A stretch of 7,643 nt of DNA from positions 1-7,643 of the forward strand of contig DAOWMR010000125.1 in the NCBI GenBank assembly GCA_030642995.1, read 5' to 3'. Below, piece by piece: positions 5,281 through 7,643 of this stretch. This stretch comes from Spirochaetales bacterium (GTDB lineage Bacteria; Spirochaetota; Spirochaetia; DSM-27196; SLST01). A model generated the notes under the pieces. That model was not told the origin of the DNA. It saw only the letters and a program-made list of their open reading frames with translations, and did not search any database. Each line of letters starts with the position of its first letter. The first letter of the stretch is position 1. The translations under genes were made by a program, and so were the position numbers.

Positions 5281-6606
5281 CTATTCGTTGGTCATCGTCA
5301 ACGGTTGATGGGTCGACTCAATCACGTCGCGCCAGAGACTGGACTCCGGGTCAACACGATTGGGGGTTGAGACCACCATCTGGATGGGAACGTGCACGAA
5401 GACATTGTTCACCTGGCTGATGATAATTTTCGTCTTTCCGCTCATTGCCGCATGAGCCGCGTTGTTGCCAAGTCGTGAGCAGTAGAGGGAATCGGTTGGC
5501 GCCGCGACTGCACTCCGGATGATGTAGCTCGGGTCGATGTACTTGAGGTTCACGCTCATCCCGATCTTCTTGAAATAGCTGGTGATCTGCCCTTTCAGAT
5601 AGACCCCGATGTCAGCGAGCTTGCGGTTACCCGACGCATCGGTGAGGTCGGAGGCCGTGATGAGTTCTTGGCCCGCGCCTTCCGCCACGATAACCACGGC
5701 GTGGCCACTACGCTCGAGGCGTTTCTTCAGGTGTTCAAGGAGGCCGTTCGGTCCGTCGAGCTCGAAGCGGACCTCGGGAATGAGGACGAAGTTCGCCTCG
5801 TGGCTCGCAAGGGCAGTGTGCGCGGCGATGAAACCGGAATCGCGCCCCATGAGTTTGACGAGTCCGATGCCGTTGATGGCAGAGTGGGCCTCGGTGTGCG
5901 CCGAGGAGACAGTCCCCGTCGCTTCGGCCACCGCCGTCTCAAATCCGAAACTTCGCTGAATGAACGCCAGATCATTATCGATGGTCTTAGGCACACCGAT
6001 CACTGAGATCTTCAGGCCACGCCGTTCAATCTCCTCGGCAATGGAGAGGGCTCCCTTCTGGGTACCGTCACCGCCGATTGCAAAAAGCATGTTGACGTTC
6101 ATCCGCTCTATCGTGTCGACAATGGCTTCAGTCTGATCGCCGCCGCCTCGAGATGACCCGAGCACCGTACCGCCGATCTTGTGAATGTCATCCACAACGG
6201 TCGGATTGAGCTCCATAGTTGGAATGTTCTGCTCCGGAAGGAATCCCTGGTAACCATATCTCACCCCGCTGATCCGATGTACGCCGTAGCGGTACCAGAG
6301 ACATCTCGTGATGGCCCGGATAACGTCGTTCAGACCGGGGCACAGTCCGCCGCAGGTGACAATCGCCGCATGGACGTGACTCGGAGAGAAGTAGATCTTC
6401 TGGCGTGGCCCTGCCTTCTGGAGAAGCTGGGCGGGCGTGTAGGCTTTGCTCTCCCCCTGCACATCCGCCTCGATGTCGTAGAGGACGCGCTCATCGTCCC
6501 GAACGTAGCTTGCGATGGCATCACCCTCAACGGTTGAGTAGGTGATGGGTGAAGGAATCTTGGCTTTTCCGAGAGTGTCAACGGTGAAATCGGGTTCCGT
6601 GGCCAT
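5281..6606 (-). CDS. pfkA: ATP-dependent 6-phosphofructokinase (clade X, long type)
   Basis: This cytoplasmic enzyme phosphorylates fructose 6-phosphate to fructose 1,6-bisphosphate, the committing step of glycolysis. From the ATG at 6606 it has 441 residues, longer than the 320-residue E. coli type and usual for the group shared by spirochaetes, other bacteria and trypanosomatids. Motifs are GGLCPGLN (86-93), GGDGTQKGA (178-186), PKTIDND (206-212) with catalytic Asp210, MGRDSGFIA (253-261) and IPEVRFEL (276-283). Gly181 in GGDGT is the position where pyrophosphate enzymes carry Asp, so ATP use is predicted. Lys207 is the residue usually seen in pyrophosphate enzymes but also in ATP enzymes of this group. 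Start choice: an ATG at 6618 and a TTG at 6642 are also in frame and none has a Shine-Dalgarno; 6606 gives the family-like N-terminus and sits correctly behind a possible leaderless promoter. It is divergent from vapBC. Confidence 0.93.
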   Translation of the reverse strand: MATEPDFTVDTLGKAKIPSPITYSTVEGDAIASYVRDDERVLYDIEADVQGESKAYTPAQLLQKAGPRQKIYFSPSHVHAAIVTCGGLCPGLNDVIRAITRCLWYRYGVHRISGVRYGYQGFLPEQNIPTMELNPTVVDDIHKIGGTVLGSSRGGGDQTEAIVDTIERMNVNMLFAIGGDGTQKGALSIAEEIERRGLKISVIGVPKTIDNDLAFIQRSFGFETAVAEATGTVSSAHTEAHSAINGIGLVKLMGRDSGFIAAHTALASHEANFVLIPEVRFELDGPNGLLEHLKKRLERSGHAVVIVAEGAGQELITASDLTDASGNRKLADIGVYLKGQITSYFKKIGMSVNLKYIDPSYIIRSAVAAPTDSLYCSRLGNNAAHAAMSGKTKIIISQVNNVFVHVPIQMVVSTPNRVDPESSLWRDVIESTHQPLTMTNE

Positions 6607-6613
6607 GATCGAG

Positions 6614-6642
6614 AGCATAGCCGGATGATTGGAGACGCTCAA
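6614..6642 (-). promoter_or_regulatory. Possible promoter of pfkA, leaderless geometry
   Basis: On the minus strand TTGAGC (6642-6637) and TATGCT (6619-6614) are 17 bp apart and match four of six consensus bases each. The ATG at 6606 lies 7 nt beyond the -10, so transcription would begin at or next to the start codon. This fits the lack of a Shine-Dalgarno but is only a weak match. Confidence 0.3.
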
Positions 6643-6662
6643 GCGCGCGGACGAAGTTGAGA

Positions 6663-6701
6663 TGACGGCAATATGTCAGTATTGTTGACATATTTATGTC
6701 A
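6663..6701. promoter_or_regulatory. vapBC operator with repeated palindromic half-sites
   Basis: TGACATA-TT-TATGTCA (6686-6701) is a perfect 16-bp palindrome that covers most of the -35 element and part of the spacer of the vapB promoter. A further perfect half-site TATGTCA (6672-6678) makes an 8-7-8 inverted repeat with the middle one (6671-6678 and 6686-6693). A degraded fourth half-site TGACGGC (6663-6669) gives a second, imperfect 16-bp palindrome offset by 23 bp, about two helical turns. This is the usual form of an operator for a ribbon-helix-helix antitoxin and predicts autorepression by the VapBC complex. Confidence 0.75.
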
Positions 6702-6713
6702 CACTACTATCAT
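6685..6713 (+). promoter_or_regulatory. vapBC promoter, leaderless geometry
   Basis: A perfect TTGACA (6685-6690) is followed after exactly 17 bp by TATCAT (6708-6713, five of six). Transcription would start about 7 nt later, on the ATG at 6720 itself. The operator palindrome overlaps the -35. Confidence 0.75.
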
Positions 6714-6719
6714 ATGCTC

Positions 6720-6956
6720 ATGCGCACAACAATCCGCCTGAGCGATTTGCTCTTGAAGGCTGCCAAACAGGCCGCACTGGAAAGAAACATCAGCTTGACC
6801 AAACTCATCGAAGAAGCGCTTCAGGAGAAGCTCTCGGGACCGCACAGGCCGTCACGGAAACGATCGTTTCAGCTGGTTACGGTTGGTGGGCAAGGCCTTC
6901 AGCCCGGGGTGGATCTGGATGATTCCGCGGCATTGCTCGAGACGATGGACAACTGA
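6720..6956 (+). CDS. vapB: VapB-type ribbon-helix-helix antitoxin
   Basis: This 78-residue protein has the antitoxin layout. A basic beta strand MRTTIRLSD opens a ribbon-helix-helix DNA-binding domain, with helix 1 at LLLKAAKQAALERN and helix 2 at SLTKLIEEALQEKL (residues 1 to about 38). A basic linker (PHRPSRKR) leads to an acidic, flexible C-terminus (QPGVDLDDSAALLETMDN) that should wrap the toxin active site. It neutralises the PIN RNase encoded next to it and, with it, should repress the promoter at 6685-6713. ATGs at 6696 and 6714 are also in frame; 6720 was chosen because it begins the conserved strand and coincides with the predicted transcription start. No Shine-Dalgarno is present. 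The stop codon is directly followed by the vapC ATG. Confidence 0.88.
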   Translation: MRTTIRLSDLLLKAAKQAALERNISLTKLIEEALQEKLSGPHRPSRKRSFQLVTVGGQGLQPGVDLDDSAALLETMDN

Positions 6957-7388
6957 ATGCTCCTTTTTGATGTCAATATCTATCTCTACGCTCATCGTGA
7001 AGACTCGATCCATCACAGGCAGATTAGGGACCACCTGGAGGCTTGTCTATCAGGAGCCGATGTCGTCGGGTATGCGCCGCTGGTCTTGTCCGGTTTCTTG
7101 AGGATCGTGACCCATCCCAAGATCTTCAATCCGCCCACAGATCTTGACACTGCAATGGAGTTCTGTCGGTCAATCACCGAACTGCCCGGGATGATTCCCA
7201 TTGTCCCGCAGGATGCCCACTGGTCCATTTTCTCCCATCTCCTGCGCGCATCCGGAGTAAAGGGCAATCTCGTACCCGACGCCTGGTTTGCCGCCCTCGC
7301 GATAGAACACGGTTGTACATGGGTCACCACGGATCGGGATTACGCCCGTTTCCCCGGGCTGCGGGTGGAGTATCCGGTCAGGCCCTGA
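6957..7388 (+). CDS. vapC: VapC PIN-domain toxin ribonuclease
   Basis: This 143-residue protein is a full-length PIN domain, a metal-dependent RNase that blocks growth by cutting RNA (often tRNA or rRNA in studied VapCs) when free of its antitoxin. Acidic residues of the active site are Asp5 in LLFDVNIYLYAHRED, Asp108 in NLVPDAWFAALA, and Asp126/Asp128 in TTDRDYARFPGL. The segment VLSGFLRIVTHPKIF (43-57) has Ser-Gly where many PIN proteins carry a catalytic Glu; this is usual for one VapC subfamily as I recall it. The ATG follows the vapB TGA with no gap (TGAATG), and no clear Shine-Dalgarno is visible, so translation should be coupled to vapB. The RNA target cannot be read from sequence. Confidence 0.92.
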   Translation: MLLFDVNIYLYAHREDSIHHRQIRDHLEACLSGADVVGYAPLVLSGFLRIVTHPKIFNPPTDLDTAMEFCRSITELPGMIPIVPQDAHWSIFSHLLRASGVKGNLVPDAWFAALAIEHGCTWVTTDRDYARFPGLRVEYPVRP

Positions 7389-7403
7389 ACCGCACCTGCC
7401 GGA

Positions 7404-7432
7404 TTGACATGACCATCAGATGGTCATATCAT
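7404..7432 (+). promoter_or_regulatory. Promoter of the second antitoxin gene, leaderless geometry
   Basis: A perfect TTGACA (7404-7409) and TATCAT (7427-7432) are 17 bp apart, and the ATG at 7439 follows after 6 nt. This is the same arrangement, with identical hexamers, as the vapB promoter 719 bp upstream. No Shine-Dalgarno is present. Confidence 0.75.
7409..7427. promoter_or_regulatory. Operator of the second toxin-antitoxin system
   Basis: ATGACCAT (7409-7416) and ATGGTCAT (7420-7427) form a perfect 8-3-8 inverted repeat that fills the space between the -35 and -10 hexamers. A direct repeat of GTCATAT (7423-7429 and 7434-7440) extends it into the start codon. Binding here would block RNA polymerase, so autorepression by the antitoxin is predicted. 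Confidence 0.7.
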
Positions 7433-7438
7433 AGTCAT

Positions 7439-7643
7439 ATGCACGCAATCACCATTGCCAGGCTCAAGGCGACATTGAGTGCCGAACTGCGGCGGGTTCG
7501 CGCCGGCGAGTCCGTTACCGTTCTTGATCGAACTACGCCTGTCGCCGTGCTTTCCCCCATTCCAGACGCGGTGCGGGTGGTGCTGCCGGCGGCAAAGCCC
7601 TACGTCTACCGCCAACTCACGCCGTTGACCTCGCGCGACCCGA
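7439..7643 (+). CDS. Phd/YefM-like antitoxin, cut by the window end
   Basis: The frame opens at ATG 7439 and runs past the right edge with 68 codons visible. The N-terminus (ITIARLKATLSAELRRVRAG, then ESVTVLDRTTPVAVLSPIP) matches the Phd/YefM fold, in which an N-terminal DNA-binding domain dimerises and the C-terminal tail binds the toxin. The later TPLTSRDP lies at the start of the toxin-binding tail and recalls Phd-type antitoxins paired with PIN toxins. The partner toxin should follow outside the window. The start is supported by the conserved N-terminus and by its exact position 6 nt after the -10. It lies 50 bp after vapC and has its own promoter, so it is a separate operon. Confidence 0.8.
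   Translation, partial: MHAITIARLKATLSAELRRVRAGESVTVLDRTTPVAVLSPIPDAVRVVLPAAKPYVYRQLTPLTSRDP

Noticed and set aside
5668..6006. Plus-strand frames antisense to pfkA
   Set aside because: They lie wholly within a well-identified enzyme gene and show no motif or RBS.
1..7643. CRISPR arrays, insertion sequences, tRNA or rRNA genes
   Set aside because: No regularly spaced repeats, transposase-like frames, tRNA cloverleaf or rRNA-like sequence were seen on either strand.

Overview
The window most resembles a moderately GC-rich chromosome of a free-living spirochaete. This rests mainly on the long, clade-X type ATP-phosphofructokinase and on the mix of exported and outer-membrane-like proteins. 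The assignment is an inference from family resemblance, not from a search. All protein-coding space is compact, and no stretch over 300 bases lacks a gene.

Layout: (1) 1-1203 holds two divergent genes for exported proteins. One is a small conserved periplasmic protein of unknown function (minus strand), probably followed by a further gene starting at the window edge. The other is a beta-barrel-like envelope protein (plus strand). (2) 1297-2382 is serC, phosphoserine aminotransferase of serine biosynthesis. It converges on, and overlaps by 13 bp, a two-gene minus-strand operon (2370-3400) encoding a small three-helix membrane protein and an ABC ATPase. (3) 3423-3631 is a self-contained tiny plus-strand transcription unit. 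It has a strong extended -10 sigma70-type promoter, a 24-codon ORF with a good ribosome binding site, several hairpins and a textbook rho-independent terminator. It is either a new small-protein gene, a structured small RNA, or both. (4) 3630-5177 is a lipoprotein alpha/beta hydrolase, and 5281-6606 is ATP-dependent 6-phosphofructokinase, both on the minus strand. (5) 6663-7643 is a toxin-antitoxin cluster on the plus strand: a complete vapBC pair (ribbon-helix-helix antitoxin plus PIN-domain RNase), then the start of a second system with a Phd/YefM-like antitoxin cut by the window edge.

The two antitoxin promoters have the same construction: TTGACA, 17 bp, TATCAT, 6 bp, ATG. Each is overlaid by a perfect inverted repeat, and neither has a Shine-Dalgarno sequence. 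This predicts leaderless, autorepressed antitoxin mRNAs. Weaker versions of the same leaderless geometry may precede the phosphofructokinase and the small membrane protein genes. The most notable items are the 3423-3631 mini-gene/RNA and the matched leaderless antitoxin promoters.
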